Shown: positions 39,647-49,881 of the stretch, in pieces
Layout of the letters: every line of letters starts with the position of its first letter
How positions within the stretch are numbered: position 1 is the stretch's first letter
NCBI GenBank assembly: GCA_016712885.1
Contig: JADJQF010000007.1
Span: 1 to 64,000, forward strand
Direction: 5' to 3'
Length of the DNA: 64,000 nucleotides
From: Candidatus Flexicrinis proximus
GTDB lineage: Bacteria > Chloroflexota > Anaerolineae > Aggregatilineales > Phototrophicaceae
Notes under the pieces: model-generated
What the model saw: only the letters and a program-made list of their open reading frames with translations
Told to the model about the DNA's origin: nothing
Database searches by the model: none
Made by a program: the position numbers and the translations under genes

Positions 39647-39714
39647 CAGCTCCCAGTCCAGACACCGCAGATATATGCATTCGTCGCGCCGCTGCGGTTG
39701 AGTGTTGGGAGCTG
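39647..39714. repeat. long imperfect inverted repeat after the activase operon
   Basis: CAGCTCCCAgtccagacaCCGCAG (39647-39670) pairs with CTGCGGttgagtgtTGGGAGCTG (39692-39714). A second, smaller dyad (CCGTC...GACGG) follows at about 39716-39735. It starts 18 bases after the stop, with no T run, so it may be a factor-dependent terminator, an mRNA-stabilising hairpin or a mobile-element scrap. Confidence 0.4.
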
Positions 39715-39735
39715 CCCGTCGTCAGCGCCTGACGG

Positions 39736-40081
39736 ACACAGGGGGCAAAAAACGAATAGACGCTTTGGCGCACAATTTTGCTCCGGTACAGACGGTGTGA
39801 CAACCTGCCTTGTGGCGGATGCCGGTGGTGCAATTGAGCAGCACGCGACATTTTGAACCAGGCATTCGGCATAGTGTCTCTCCGCCATGCTTTCGCGCGT
39901 CGCGGCGAGATGTCCAGCGGACGGGTGCCAACACGCCCGAAGCACTGCCAAAAGCGTGATATAATGAGGTAATTGTGAAATAAAACACAATCCTTCGTAG
40001 TATCGAGACATTCCTGTCTTCAGCCGTCGCCACTTAACAACCCCATAGGCGGAGTTGCCTCACATAGATTGAGGTGAAGAT
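39736..40081. other. 346-base region before the first secreted paralogue
   Basis: No gene supported; minus-strand frames are Cys/Arg-rich shadows. The last ~120 bases become A/T-rich (ATAATGAGGTAATTGTGAAATAA) and are the likely promoter of the gene starting at 40082. Confidence 0.35.
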
Positions 40082-41578
40082 ATGAGATACAGGCCCTTAG
40101 TTCGCTTGGCACGGTACGTGCTGATTGTGGGGCTGCTTCTAGTCTTTCTGATCCTTCAGCCCTCTTCCGGCACACACGCGCAAATCGGCGGCACGATTGG
40201 GTATGGCGGCCTTCTTCTCGGCACCGTTACCCGTCCCGACCAGTCCCTGTCCTATAGTTTTAATGGAAATGTCGGCGATTCCGTACAGATCACGGTGCGA
40301 AACTGGACCGGAAGCGTCGATCCCGCGATCGAGCTCGTCATGCCTGACGGCGTGACCACCCTCTCCCGCCCAAACAACCCCTTTTCAAACGATCTTCTGG
40401 AAGCAGCGTTGTCGCTGTTCCTGCCGCAAGCTGGCGCCTATTCCCTTCGCATCCGCGGGGAGCAAGGCACTACCGGCGAGTTCATCCTCAGACTACAAGG
40501 ACGCGCGGCTGTCGATGCGATCGAACTCCTCTACGGGCTGCCCCTGGACGCTTTCGTTCCGGTCAGTCCGCCACAACAGTATTATGAGTTCGAGGCGCAG
40601 GATTGCCCTACGATTCTGACGGTGACGAACCTCAGCGATGGTCTCCCGTTCACCTTCCCGTTCTTTGCGACGATCAGCGACGAACAGGGTACACCGCTTG
40701 CACAGTTCTACGGAGGGGACGCGGTCGAGGACCGGCTGCTCATCCCCGCTCTCAGTGGCCGCTACGAGGTCGCCGTCAGTTCTGCTGATCCTGATGTAAG
40801 CGGCAGTGTGGAACTGCTTGTGAGCTGTGCCGACCAGGCCCCGGCCTGCGTACCCGGACCATCGGGGGGCGAATCCGGCGTACGCGCCTGCCGGCCATGC
40901 TTCGACGACGATTTTGGCGGAGACGTGTGCGACGCCTTCACAATCGATGTGGAACGGTCGGGCGGCACGGCGGTTTTCACCTGGACGCCTGTTGAAGGCG
41001 CAGAGTGGTATATCTTCAGCGTCATCGACGCGTCCGGCGGCCTGCTGATGGACTCGCCCCGGCTGATCGAAGACGGCACCACCCATACCTATATCTTCAA
41101 TCCGGCTGACCTGCCGCGCGGTCCGTTCACGGCGTTCGTCTCCGCGGGTGCGGAAACCGGCGATCCGGACTATCTCTGCGTGGCTGACGTGGATGTCAGC
41201 TTCGACGGTGACGTGACCGATACCTGCTCCGGTCTTGAGGTTGGCGCCGACATTGTCCCGGGTGGGCCACGCGCAGCAGTCGTGCATTGGACGGCCGTAC
41301 CCGACGCACAGGCCTACCTACTCCATATCTACGCGGTCGCGGACGACGGCGGGCTGATCGGCATCCGCGTACTGACGGTGCCGGGCGATGCGACCACCTA
41401 CCACCTTAGCGACCTATTCCCCGCGGAATACGACCAGTATCAGGTGCGTGTCGCAGCCTACTCTGAAGCGAGCGGCGGCGGTGCGTTCGGAGATATGCCT
41501 CAGGGCTATCTATGCGACGGCGATGTCACGATTACCTTCGGACCGTTGGGGCCGGTCGAGTGGGGGCCTGCGGTTTGA
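40082..41578 (+). CDS. secreted protein with pre-peptidase (PPC) and FN3-like domains, paralogue 1
   Basis: 498 residues, AGGTGAA 4 bases before ATG. Signal peptide 'YVLIVGLLLVFLILQPSSGTHAQ'. Residues about 35-135 form a PPC-like domain ('LGTVTRPDQSLSYSFNGNVGDSVQITV', 'LFLPQAGAYSLRIRGEQGTTGEFILRL'). A second beta domain (about 150-260) follows, then two FN3-like units ('AVFTWTPVEGAEWYIFSVIDASGG' and 'AVVHWTAVPDAQAYLLHIYAVADDGG') separated by Cys-containing linkers. It pairs with the next gene, 24 bases downstream and of the same layout. Probably a surface or matrix protein. Confidence 0.75.
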   Translation: MRYRPLVRLARYVLIVGLLLVFLILQPSSGTHAQIGGTIGYGGLLLGTVTRPDQSLSYSFNGNVGDSVQITVRNWTGSVDPAIELVMPDGVTTLSRPNNPFSNDLLEAALSLFLPQAGAYSLRIRGEQGTTGEFILRLQGRAAVDAIELLYGLPLDAFVPVSPPQQYYEFEAQDCPTILTVTNLSDGLPFTFPFFATISDEQGTPLAQFYGGDAVEDRLLIPALSGRYEVAVSSADPDVSGSVELLVSCADQAPACVPGPSGGESGVRACRPCFDDDFGGDVCDAFTIDVERSGGTAVFTWTPVEGAEWYIFSVIDASGGLLMDSPRLIEDGTTHTYIFNPADLPRGPFTAFVSAGAETGDPDYLCVADVDVSFDGDVTDTCSGLEVGADIVPGGPRAAVVHWTAVPDAQAYLLHIYAVADDGGLIGIRVLTVPGDATTYHLSDLFPAEYDQYQVRVAAYSEASGGGAFGDMPQGYLCDGDVTITFGPLGPVEWGPAV

Positions 41579-41602
41579 TATCGCATTGAGAGGAAGTGCG
41601 AG

Positions 41603-43726
41603 ATGAAACGAGGATACGATAATCCCTTCAGACTAAGAGTGCTCCAGTTCATCCTCGTCACATTGGTCTTCTCTATGCTGACGAGTTCGAGTACCGAGAG
41701 CATCGCACAGAGCGGCGGCGCGCTGAGTTACGGCTCCAGAGTCTACGGCACCATCTCAAGCGCGACCCCGTATGTGAGCTATCGGTTCTCAGGGCAGCAG
41801 GGCGATTTGGTCGCCATTGCGTCTGTTTCATGGACGGGGACACTCGACATCCGGCTCGAAATGGTCGCGCCGGATGGCACGCTGGTAAATCACAGCACGC
41901 AGGACACATCGCAAGCCGAGTCGTTCGACGCGAGTCTCTCCGCGTTCCTGCCGCAGCACGGCGTATATGTGCTGCGGTTGAGCGGCGATGGCCAGACAGA
42001 GGGCGACTTCGTGTTGAGCGTGACCGGGCGGGCCGCCATTTCGCCCGCGCCGCTCGTGTACGGCCAGGCACTCGATATCACTGTCGTGCCGGATGCGCCG
42101 CTGCAGTATTTCTCCTTTGAGGCTGGACACTGCCCGACGACGCTGGTTATCAGCGATACCGGCCGTGGAGAACCTGCGGTCTTTCCTGCCGCGGTGAAGG
42201 TGCGCGACCAGCGCGGCCAGGCGGTGGCGTTACTGCGCGTCGGCCAGACCTTCGAAGACCGGGTCACAGTCGAGGCCTACAGCGGCCGCTATGAGGTCGA
42301 AGTCGGTCCGGCAGATCATGCAGTGAACGGGACACTCCGGTTGCTCGTGACCTGCTCAGGCGATGCTCCGGGTTGCCAGCCCGCTTCCGGCACCTCAATC
42401 GGCGGCGAGTGCCCTAGCTGCCCAAGCCTCGACGAATGGGTGGACGGCGGCGGCTGCCCGGATCTCAGGTTACTGGCCGAGTCTGACGTAGACGACGCCA
42501 CCCGTTTCACGGTGACATGGACGCCGCTGGAGGGCGCAGATGGGTATGCCGTATATGTGTCAGGCATCCCGCTGGGCGGTGGCGAAGTCTATCTGACCCA
42601 TGCGGAATGGGTGGCGGGCAACCCGACACAGCTTACCTGGGTTCTGCCCGGCACGGGTTACAGCGGATTCACGTTCAAGTTGCAGGCGTTGGTCGGCGGT
42701 GTCGTGATCTGCACCGACGAGACCGAAGTCAGACTTCCCGGCCAGGAGATCGTGTGTCCTGACCTCGGATTCGCAGCCACCCTGGTCGATCCGGCGGAAG
42801 GCATCATGCGCGCGACATGGTTCGGCGTGGAAGCGATCGACGGTTATCAACTCACCGTGTTCGCCACCGACGCAGTCGGCGTCGAGACCGAGCAGTACAC
42901 TTCGGAAACCATCCCGCCAGGGGTGACCAGTATCGAGTTCAGGCTCCCCAACGGCTACGTGAGCTTCCGGTTTGTGCTGCGGCTGGTCGGCGCGCCGGTG
43001 CCCTGTACGGACGAGATCGTCATGCAGCCAAACGGCTCGCCATGCGCCGTCCGCACCAATCGAACTGACGTTGCGGTGCGGGTCGGGCCAGGGCTGTCGC
43101 GCGGCCACTTCATGAATATGCCGCCCGGCATCGAATACACGGTGATCGGCCAGGTCGCGGACGGTACGGGCATGCTCTGGTGGCAGCTCGACAAGACCGA
43201 GTTCGCCGGTCACGAGAGCGTCATCAGCCTGTGGGTTGCGCAGGCAGATGTCGAGGAAGTTGGCGTGTGTACGCAAATCCCGCAAGTCGAAATCCCACCG
43301 ATCATTCCGGAACCGGAGGATCCACCCGAGACCGGTTGGGGTCCGTGCGGCTCGTGCGGCACCTGCGGCCATCCTGCCAGTGAATGCGTCACATCTCCCG
43401 ACGGCCAGTGCCTGTGGGATCCGGCAACCTGCCAGAGCCAGGAACCCGGGCCAGGTGACGATGATGACGACGAACCCGTGTGCTACGCGGTTTCCGTGGC
43501 GATCGATATGGGGAACTGCTTCGGCGGGGGTTCGGTCAGCCTCGACACAGCGCCGAACTGCCCGGGCGGTTATACGCCAGGAACGTCGGTTCAGGCGTAC
43601 GCCAGTGCCGAAGATCAGAAATGTGTCGTGAAGTCGTGGAGCGGCTGCCATGCGTCCGGCGCGAGCCCAAGCGTGACCTTCACGCCGCGCCACAATTGCA
43701 CACTGGTTGCGCATATGGGCTACTAG
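41603..43726 (+). CDS. secreted protein with PPC, FN3-like, SH3-like and Cys-rich C-terminal domains, paralogue 2
   Basis: 707 residues. Signal peptide ('LQFILVTLVFSMLTSSSTESIAQ'), PPC-like domain (about 40-135, 'YGTISSATPYVSYRFSGQQGDLVAI', 'FLPQHGVYVLRLSGDGQTEGDFVLSV'), and FN3-like units ('FTVTWTPLEGADGYAVYVSG', 'MRATWFGVEAIDGYQLTVFA'). An SH3-like segment begins at about residue 482 ('CAVRTNRTDVAVRVGPGLSRGHFMNMPPG'). A Cys-rich linker follows ('CGSCGTCGHPASECVTSPDGQC'), then a C-terminal InlB B-repeat-like domain ('GGSVSLDTAPNCPGGYTPGTSVQAYA', 'CVVKSWSGC'). The first ~400 residues repeat the plan of the upstream gene; the rest is added. Confidence 0.75.
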   Translation: MKRGYDNPFRLRVLQFILVTLVFSMLTSSSTESIAQSGGALSYGSRVYGTISSATPYVSYRFSGQQGDLVAIASVSWTGTLDIRLEMVAPDGTLVNHSTQDTSQAESFDASLSAFLPQHGVYVLRLSGDGQTEGDFVLSVTGRAAISPAPLVYGQALDITVVPDAPLQYFSFEAGHCPTTLVISDTGRGEPAVFPAAVKVRDQRGQAVALLRVGQTFEDRVTVEAYSGRYEVEVGPADHAVNGTLRLLVTCSGDAPGCQPASGTSIGGECPSCPSLDEWVDGGGCPDLRLLAESDVDDATRFTVTWTPLEGADGYAVYVSGIPLGGGEVYLTHAEWVAGNPTQLTWVLPGTGYSGFTFKLQALVGGVVICTDETEVRLPGQEIVCPDLGFAATLVDPAEGIMRATWFGVEAIDGYQLTVFATDAVGVETEQYTSETIPPGVTSIEFRLPNGYVSFRFVLRLVGAPVPCTDEIVMQPNGSPCAVRTNRTDVAVRVGPGLSRGHFMNMPPGIEYTVIGQVADGTGMLWWQLDKTEFAGHESVISLWVAQADVEEVGVCTQIPQVEIPPIIPEPEDPPETGWGPCGSCGTCGHPASECVTSPDGQCLWDPATCQSQEPGPGDDDDDEPVCYAVSVAIDMGNCFGGGSVSLDTAPNCPGGYTPGTSVQAYASAEDQKCVVKSWSGCHASGASPSVTFTPRHNCTLVAHMGY

Positions 43727-43757
43727 ATCAGCCTCGCCAGTAACACAGTAGCAGAGC

Positions 43758-43785
43758 GAAGCCCCTGAGGTGACTCAGGGGCTTC
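43758..43785 (+). terminator. terminator after the secreted paralogues
   Basis: Perfect 12-base arms GAAGCCCCTGAG / CTCAGGGGCTTC with a 4-base loop, then TTGTGATT, 31 bases after the stop. Confidence 0.85.
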
Positions 43786-43950
43786 TTGTGATTCGCCTGT
43801 CGGCCTTGGCCGTAAGAAACGTGCAATTCGTCTGCGGAAGTGGTGCAATTTGGCGCGCCTGCGGACAATACACGGGATTACAATACGTATTAAAGGTGCG
43901 AACATCCCTGAAACACGGGGTAGTTCGGGTTATTTAGAGAGGACATCACC

Positions 43951-44760
43951 ATGAAAGTGATGAACAAGGTCATCGTGGTTACGGGCGGCGGCAGCGGTAT
44001 CGGACGTGCGCTCGTGCACCTGCTGGTAAATCGGGGCGCGCGGGTTGCCGCCGTGGATATCAACGAGAAGACCCTGAAAGAAACGGTTGAGCTTGCAGGC
44101 CCGAACAAGGACAAGATCAGCACACACATCGTGAACGTGGCTGATCGCCAGGCCGTTGAGGCCCTGCCGCAGCAGGTGATCGACGCCCACGGAACCGTTG
44201 ACGCGATCATCAACAACGCAGGCATCATCCAACCGTTCGTTCGGCTGAACGACCTGCCCTATGACGCAATCGAGCGCGTGCTGAAGGTCAATCTATACAG
44301 CGTGATTTACATGATCAAGTCCTTCTTGCCGCACCTGCTGGCGCGGCCCGAAAGTCATATCGTCGACCTGTCGAGCATGGGCGGGTTCTTCCCGGTGCCG
44401 GGCCAAACCCTGTACGGGGCATCGAAGGCGGCCGTCAAATTACTGACTGAAGGGCTTTACGCAGAACTCACCGAGACGAACACGCGGGTGACGGTGGTCT
44501 TCCCAGGGGCGGTTGCGACCAACATCTCGCAGAACTCCGGCGTGTCGATCGGCACACGCAGCGAAAGCAGCAGCGCCAAGAGCTTCCCGACCACTCCGCC
44601 CGAACGCGCTGCAGAGATCATCGTCGACGGCATGGAGCGCGATCAGTTCCATGTCTACGTCGGCCGGGATTCGAAGATGATGAACTACCTGTATCGCCTA
44701 AGCCCCAGACGCGCCACCCGGTTCATGTATAATCAGATGAAGGGACTGCTTCCGAGTTGA
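43951..44760 (+). CDS. short-chain dehydrogenase/reductase
   Basis: 269 residues of classical SDR. Cofactor motif 'VVTGGGSGIGRAL' (TGxxxGxG), 'AAVDINEKTL' with an acidic residue favouring NAD(H), 'INNAGIIQPF', catalytic 'DLSSMGG' Ser and 'YGASKAAVK' (YxxxK), then 'VFPGAVATNI'. The C-terminal 'MMNYLYRLSPRRATRFMYNQM' is like SDRs acting on lipids or steroids, but the substrate is not determined. A single gene with its own terminator. Confidence 0.9.
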   Translation: MKVMNKVIVVTGGGSGIGRALVHLLVNRGARVAAVDINEKTLKETVELAGPNKDKISTHIVNVADRQAVEALPQQVIDAHGTVDAIINNAGIIQPFVRLNDLPYDAIERVLKVNLYSVIYMIKSFLPHLLARPESHIVDLSSMGGFFPVPGQTLYGASKAAVKLLTEGLYAELTETNTRVTVVFPGAVATNISQNSGVSIGTRSESSSAKSFPTTPPERAAEIIVDGMERDQFHVYVGRDSKMMNYLYRLSPRRATRFMYNQMKGLLPS

Positions 44761-44824
44761 GCGCATCGGGTGATTACGCTTTCCGCGTTCGGTGACGACG
44801 AGTGCTACCCATAAGTTCAGTATG

Positions 44825-44858
44825 AAGCCCTTCTCACAAAAAGCAGAAGGGCTTTTTG
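44825..44858 (+). terminator. terminator after the SDR gene
   Basis: AAGCCCTTCT / AGAAGGGCTT with a 10-base loop, followed by TTTGATT; 64 bases after the SDR stop. Confidence 0.85.
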
Positions 44859-44942
44859 ATTAACTCGTCGAACATCTGCCCCTCTATTTGCTGTCAGAGC
44901 GACATACAGCGCACCGGAAAGCTGGTCGCTGGCGGCGTAGGA

Positions 44943-45959
44943 CTACCTGACCGGGCCGGTACTCTTGCGAATAACCAACTCGGGATAGAGTACGCGTTGA
45001 TGCACGGGTGTATGCGGTTGTTTGATGAGCGAGACGAGATACTCGACAGACTGTTCGCCCAGCGCGGAAAAATCCTGATGAACGGTGGTCAATGAGGGTA
45101 GAAAGTACGCCGATTCCGGTATGTCATCGAAGCCGACGACCGAGACATCCTCCGGGATACGCAGCCCGTGCTCGCTCAGTGCGGCCATCGCGCCTAGCGC
45201 CATCTGGTCGTTGCCCACAACAACAGCAGTGAAATCGGCCCGGCTTTTCAGCAAGGACTGCATGCCTGCGTAACCACTTTGGGCCGACCAGTGGCCCTCA
45301 ACGCTCAGGGCGTGCGGCAGACCGTGCTGATCCATCGTGTCCATCCAGCTCTTGTGGCGCATGATGGCATCGTACCAGGTCATCGGGCCGCTGATCTCGG
45401 CGATCTTTCGATGGCCGAGGCCAATCAGATGCTCAACGGCCAGCCTTGAGCCGTAGCCCTGGTCTATCCCGACCGAGGCTTGACCCGGTTGAGGCTTCGT
45501 GTCGATTTGGATGAAAGGGATGCTGCCGATCAATTCCTTAATTTCGGTTGTGAAGTCCGAGAGGATTGGGGCGATGATGATCAGGCCGTCAATGAGGTGT
45601 TCGTGCAGGTTATCAAGCGCCGCGGTGATCTCCTCACGCCTGAGCTGCTCGACCGCGCTTGGAGACACACGGTAGCCCCGCTTCTTGGCGTGCTGCGTGA
45701 TGTTAGACAGCATCTGCCCGGGACCGTAATAGGTGGTGCCGAAACTGATGATGGCGATCGTATCCGAGCGATTGGTGACGAGGCTACGTGCGGCGCGGTT
45801 AGGGCGGTACTTCAATTCCTGAATTGACTTGAGAACCCGCTTGCGCGTCTCGTCAGATACGCTGGGATGGTTATTGATGACACGGGAGACTGTTTGGTAT
45901 GAGACTCCGGGGTGTTCTGCCACATCATGGAGTGTCTTGGCTCTTTGCGATGTTTTCAT
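44943..45959 (-). CDS. LacI-family transcriptional regulator of the sugar importer
   Basis: 338 residues from ATG 45959; longer upstream frames are out of family. N-terminal HTH and hinge 'KTLHDVAEHPGVSYQTVSRVINNHPSVSDETRKRVLKSIQELKYRPNRAARSL', then a periplasmic-binding-protein fold with 'DGLIIIAPILSDF', 'SRLAVEHLIGLGHRKIAEISGP' and 'VSVVGFDDIPESAYFLPSLTTVHQDFSALGEQSVEYL'. The usual 'ERAGVS' reads 'EHPGVS'. It is last in the minus-strand sugar locus and should repress it through TGTGA-type operators upstream of the binding-protein gene. Confidence 0.9.
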   Translation of the reverse strand: MKTSQRAKTLHDVAEHPGVSYQTVSRVINNHPSVSDETRKRVLKSIQELKYRPNRAARSLVTNRSDTIAIISFGTTYYGPGQMLSNITQHAKKRGYRVSPSAVEQLRREEITAALDNLHEHLIDGLIIIAPILSDFTTEIKELIGSIPFIQIDTKPQPGQASVGIDQGYGSRLAVEHLIGLGHRKIAEISGPMTWYDAIMRHKSWMDTMDQHGLPHALSVEGHWSAQSGYAGMQSLLKSRADFTAVVVGNDQMALGAMAALSEHGLRIPEDVSVVGFDDIPESAYFLPSLTTVHQDFSALGEQSVEYLVSLIKQPHTPVHQRVLYPELVIRKSTGPVR

Positions 45960-46113
45960 GACAAGCTTCCATACGATTTTGGCGTGACCCGGCACCCATA
46001 TTTGGGTCTCGATGCCAGAACCCGGTTCCGCGGCGACCAAAGCATAACAGAAGGGATACGTGCCCGGAGCGTCCCTTTCAGCACCGGCTATCCAGTCAAT
46101 CCGATTGCGCCGG

Positions 46114-47104
46114 CTACGACGCGGCCGAAGCTGATCGCCGTCCGAATCCCAGTAACCCCTGACGGCTGCTGAGCAGTTTCTGTAGACCCACAAAAGCGAA
46201 CAGCAGGATACCAATGACGATCTTGATCCACCAGGGAGTCAATGAACCATCGAGTGTGAGATAGGTTTGGATCGTTCCCAGCGTCAGTACCGCGATAAAT
46301 GTGCCGATCACATAACCAACACCGCCGGTCAGCAGGGTTCCACCAATAACCACGGCAGCAATCACATCCAGCTCCAGGCCTACGGCAATGGTCGAATCGC
46401 CGGAGTGCTTGGAGAGCGAAAGGACGATGCCGGCAAGTGTCGCCAGGAAACTGCTCATGGCGTATACCGAGATGGTGGTCTGGCCCACAGGCACACCCAG
46501 CAGCAGCGCCGCATCGGAATTGCCGCCGAGGGCGTAGACATTGCGCCCATAGCGCGTGAAATGCGCCAGGAAGATCCCAACAATCAGCATAAACAGGAAC
46601 GCCCCTGCCGCGAACGTGATGCGGCCGCGATCCGGGAAGATGTAAACCAGGTCGGAGATCTGATCGTAGAAGGGATGTTCGACGCGTATCAGATCGGTCG
46701 AGAGGACATAGGCCATCCCGCGCGCCAGGAAAAAGACCCGAAAGTGTCGCTATGAACGCCGGTATTCGGAAATAGTGGATGAAGATTCCCATGACTGCGC
46801 CAAAGGTAGTCCCGATGGCCAGCATCACGACGAATGCAACGAGCGGGTGCCACCCGTTACGGTCGATCATCAGTGCGCAGAAGACACCTGTGAAGGCAAT
46901 CACCGAACCCACCGACAGGTCAATCCCGCCCGAAATGATGACGAACGTCATCCCGATCGCGGCTATCCCCCAGTACGCATTGTCCCTGAGCAGGTTACCG
47001 ATGACGCGCATGGAACCAAAACTCGAGAAGCGTGAGTAGGCAAACAGGTAGAGTGCCGCAAAGACAAGAAAGGTCATAAGTAGGGGGATAAAGCGCGATC
47101 TCAT
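46114..47104 (-). CDS. yjfF: sugar ABC transporter permease, YjfF-like (frameshifted)
   Basis: About 330 residues after joining two frames near 46730. The N-terminal half has 'YWGIAAIGMTFVIISGGIDLSVGSVIAFTG' (the RbsC/AraH signature) and 'IHYFRIPAFIATLSGLF'; the second frame continues 'MAYVLSTDLIRVEHPFYDQISDLVYIF', 'YGRNVYALGGNSDAALLLGVPV' and 'VIAAVVIGGTLLTGGVGYVIGTFIAVLTLGTIQTYLT'. Hydrophobic throughout with 8-10 helices. Its ATG overlaps the stop of the other permease (ATGA). Two different permeases next to one ATPase is the YtfT/YjfF pattern of galactofuranose-type importers; the actual sugar is inferred only. Confidence 0.8.
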
Positions 47105-48173
47105 GCGGTTCTCCTAAACGGCTGGGTCAGGAACTGCCGGAACTCCGGAGATTGCAGAAGCAGGACGGCCAGAACGACTACCGCCTTCACGACAAGATTG
47201 GTTGTCGGATGCAGCGAGCTTACATAAAGGCCCGCGAGCATACTCTGAATAATCAGGACCCCCAGGACGCTCAGAAACAGATTGAACCGCCCTCCGTTTA
47301 GCGAGGTGCCGCCGATCACGACCGCGAGGATGGCATCGAGTTCCGTGAACAATCCGGCGGTATGCGGATCAGCTGATTTGACCTCTCCCGCCACAATCAT
47401 GCCGGCGACCGCCGCGCACATCCCTGACAGCATGTAGACAAAGAGCTTGATCATGCGCGCCTGAATCCCGGCGTAGTAGCTCGCGCGGGCATTCACCCCG
47501 ACCGATTCGATAAGCAGGCCGAGCGCGGTCGCCGGACGAGCAGGATGACGACGATCAGAACTGCAATCGCGATCAGGATCGGGAACGGGACGCCGAACAC
47601 GACGCCGCGCCCGACAAATGCGAGCGTGTCATTGGTGAAGGTGGGCGATTGCCCTCCCGTGATCATCTGCGCGATTCCGCGCCCCGCGACCATGAGAATA
47701 AGGGTCGCAATAATGGGCTGCAATTCCAGGAACGCGACCAGGATGCCGTTCCAGAGGCCGCAAACGGCGCCAATAACTATCGTGATCAGGATCACCACGC
47801 CAGGCTGCACATAGAACTCTGTCGCGCCGCCTTCGTAGCTCTTGACCAGCACGACCGCCACCGCCGCGCAGATGGCCATGACCGCGCCAACCGAAAGATC
47901 GATTCCTTTCGTTGCGATGACCAGAGCCATGCCCAACGAGAGCAGGGCATACGGCGCAGAGCTGTCGAGGATGTTGATCAGGCTGCCGACCAGCCGATCG
48001 TTCACCATTCGAATCTCGAAGAAATTGGGCGAAATGATCCTGTCGACGAGCAGGATGATCGCCAGCGCCAACACAGTCCAAATCAGGCGGGAATCGCCAC
48101 CAAAGACGCCGATGCGTTTCAAGAGACTTAAGTTCTTTTTGGCGGGAACAGGCTGGTTATCTTCAGAAATCAT
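47101..48173 (-). CDS. ytfT: sugar ABC transporter permease, YtfT-like (frameshifted)
   Basis: About 357 residues from ATG 48173, with a break near 47525 inside 'IVVILLVRRTALG...GVNARASYYAGI'. The first part has 'APYALLSLGMALVIATKGIDLSVGAVMAICAAVAVVLV' and 'LELQPIIATLILMVAGRGIAQMITGGQ'. The second has 'RMIKLFVYMLSGMCAAVAGMIVAGEVKSADPHTAGLFTELDAILAVVIGGTSLNGGRFNLFLSVLGVLIIQSML', standard for the RbsC family. It forms the membrane channel with YjfF. Confidence 0.82.
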
Positions 48174-48254
48174 TCTTTCCCTACAGCTTTCTTTGAATGG
48201 ACCTGAAATCACTGGCGCATCGGGTCAACGCCTGCGGCGATTTCGCCGGGGCCA

Positions 48255-49778
48255 TCAGCTCGTGGCGATCGCCCGCATGATGGCGTCCTCATCGATTTCA
48301 TCGCCTTCCAACTCGCGCAGTTTTTTGCGGTCACGCAGAATCGCGACACGATCGCTGTATTCAACGACTTCGGCCAGTTCCGAAGAGATGATAAGCATCG
48401 CTTTGCCTTCGTTGGCAAGCCGCTTGATGATCTGGATGATTTCAGCGTGCGCCCCAACGTCAATCCCGCGCGTCGGCTCATCCAGGATCAGAAGGTCTGG
48501 GTTAGAGACGAGCCAGCGCGCCAGAATGACCTTCTGTTGATTGCCGCCGGAAAGCTCTTTGACCGGTTTTTTCCGCGTTCGGGGTCGCGATACTCAGCGC
48601 CTTGATCATATCGTTGGCCAGTTCATCCTGCTTCTGGCGGGAGAGGTAGTTGAACCAACCCATTTTGGCCTGCAGCGCGAGGATGATGTTTTCGCGCACG
48701 CTCAGGTCGCCAATGATTCCCTCGACCTTGCGGTCCTCAGGACATAGCCCAAAGCCGTGGTTGATTGCCGCGCGGGGGACGTGATCTTGACCGGCTTGCC
48801 TTTGACAAAGCCTCGCCTTTGTCGCTTTGGTCGACACCAAAAATCAGGTGAGCAATTTCGGTGCGGCCAGAACCCAGCAGTCCAGCCAGTCCAACAATCT
48901 CGCCGCGCCGGATCTCCAGATCGAACGGCTCGATCATCCCCTGCCGGCCGAAGCCCTGAACCTTGAGGTAGGTCTCGTGGTTCGCACGGCTGGAGACCGT
49001 TCCCGCTTCTTTGTCTCCCAGCACCTCTTTGAGTTCCTTGCCCAGCATTTCCGTAATGAGCTGAACCCTGGGCAGTTCGGTTTTGAGATGTTCTCCGACC
49101 TTTTGGCCGTTGCGCAGAACGGTGATCCGGTCAGCGATCTCATAGACCTGATCGAGGAAGTGTGTAATAAGGATGATGCCGATACCGCGCTGCTTAAGGG
49201 AGCGGATGACCGAGAAGAGCATCTCCACTTCAGGACGATCAAGGCTTGAGGTAGGTTCATCCAGGATCAGGATTTTTTGCGGAGAGGTCGACGCCGCGGA
49301 CGATTGCGACGATCTGTTGAATGGCCACTGAGAACGAGGAGAGGTTGCGTGTGACATCGATATCGACGCCAAAGTCCTTCAGCAGTTGTTTCGCCTGCCG
49401 ATTGGCGGCGCGCATGTTGATCATGCCATAACGCTTAGGTTGACGCCCCAAATAAATGTTTTCGGCCACCGATAGGGTGGGGATCAGGTTGACTTCCTGA
49501 TAGACGGTGCTGATGCCGAGTTCCTGGGCGTGGCGCGGGCTGTGAGGGTCGATCTCCACGCCATCGAGCCGGATTGTGCCGGCGTCTTTGCGATAAACCC
49601 CGGTGATGAGCTTGATCAGCGTCGACTTTCCGGCGCCGTTTTCACCGACCAGGACGTGAACATCTCCGCCATAGAGTGTAAAGTCAACGTTTGAAAGCGC
49701 GACTGTGGACGGGAAAGTCTTTGTAAGTCCTTTTACCTCAAGTAATGGTCTTCTTTCCCGTTCATGGCTTGCCATCAT
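48255..49778 (-). CDS. ytfR: sugar ABC transporter ATP-binding protein, YtfR-like with two ATPase domains (frameshifted)
   Basis: About 508 residues from ATG 49778. First domain: 'LLEVKGLTKTFPSTVALSNVDFTLYGGDVHVLVGENGAGKSTLIKLITGVY', 'YQEVNLIPTLSVAENIYLGR', then after a break near 49280 'KILILDEPTSSLD'. Second domain: 'FDLEIRRGEIVGLAGLLGSGRTEIAHLIFG', 'GLCPEDRKVEGIIGDLSVRENIILALQ', and after a break near 48565 the signature and Walker B region ('ELSGGNQQKVILARW', 'PDLLILDEPTRGIDVG'). Further breaks lie near 48780-48840. Duplicated ATPase halves are normal for the RbsA/MglA/YtfR class. Confidence 0.8.
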
Positions 49779-49881
49779 GAAAGTCCCTTCAATCAAAGAT
49801 CGCGGGCGCAGCGCCCATATTATTACTATTTAGAACAGGAGGGGGCAAATCACGCCGGATTTACCCCTCCACACTTAGAGC

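Noticed and set aside
42560..43714. Minus-strand open frame of 384 codons opposite the second secreted paralogue
   Set aside because: Its Arg/His-rich composition is a typical antisense shadow, and the plus-strand gene has a signal peptide and domains.
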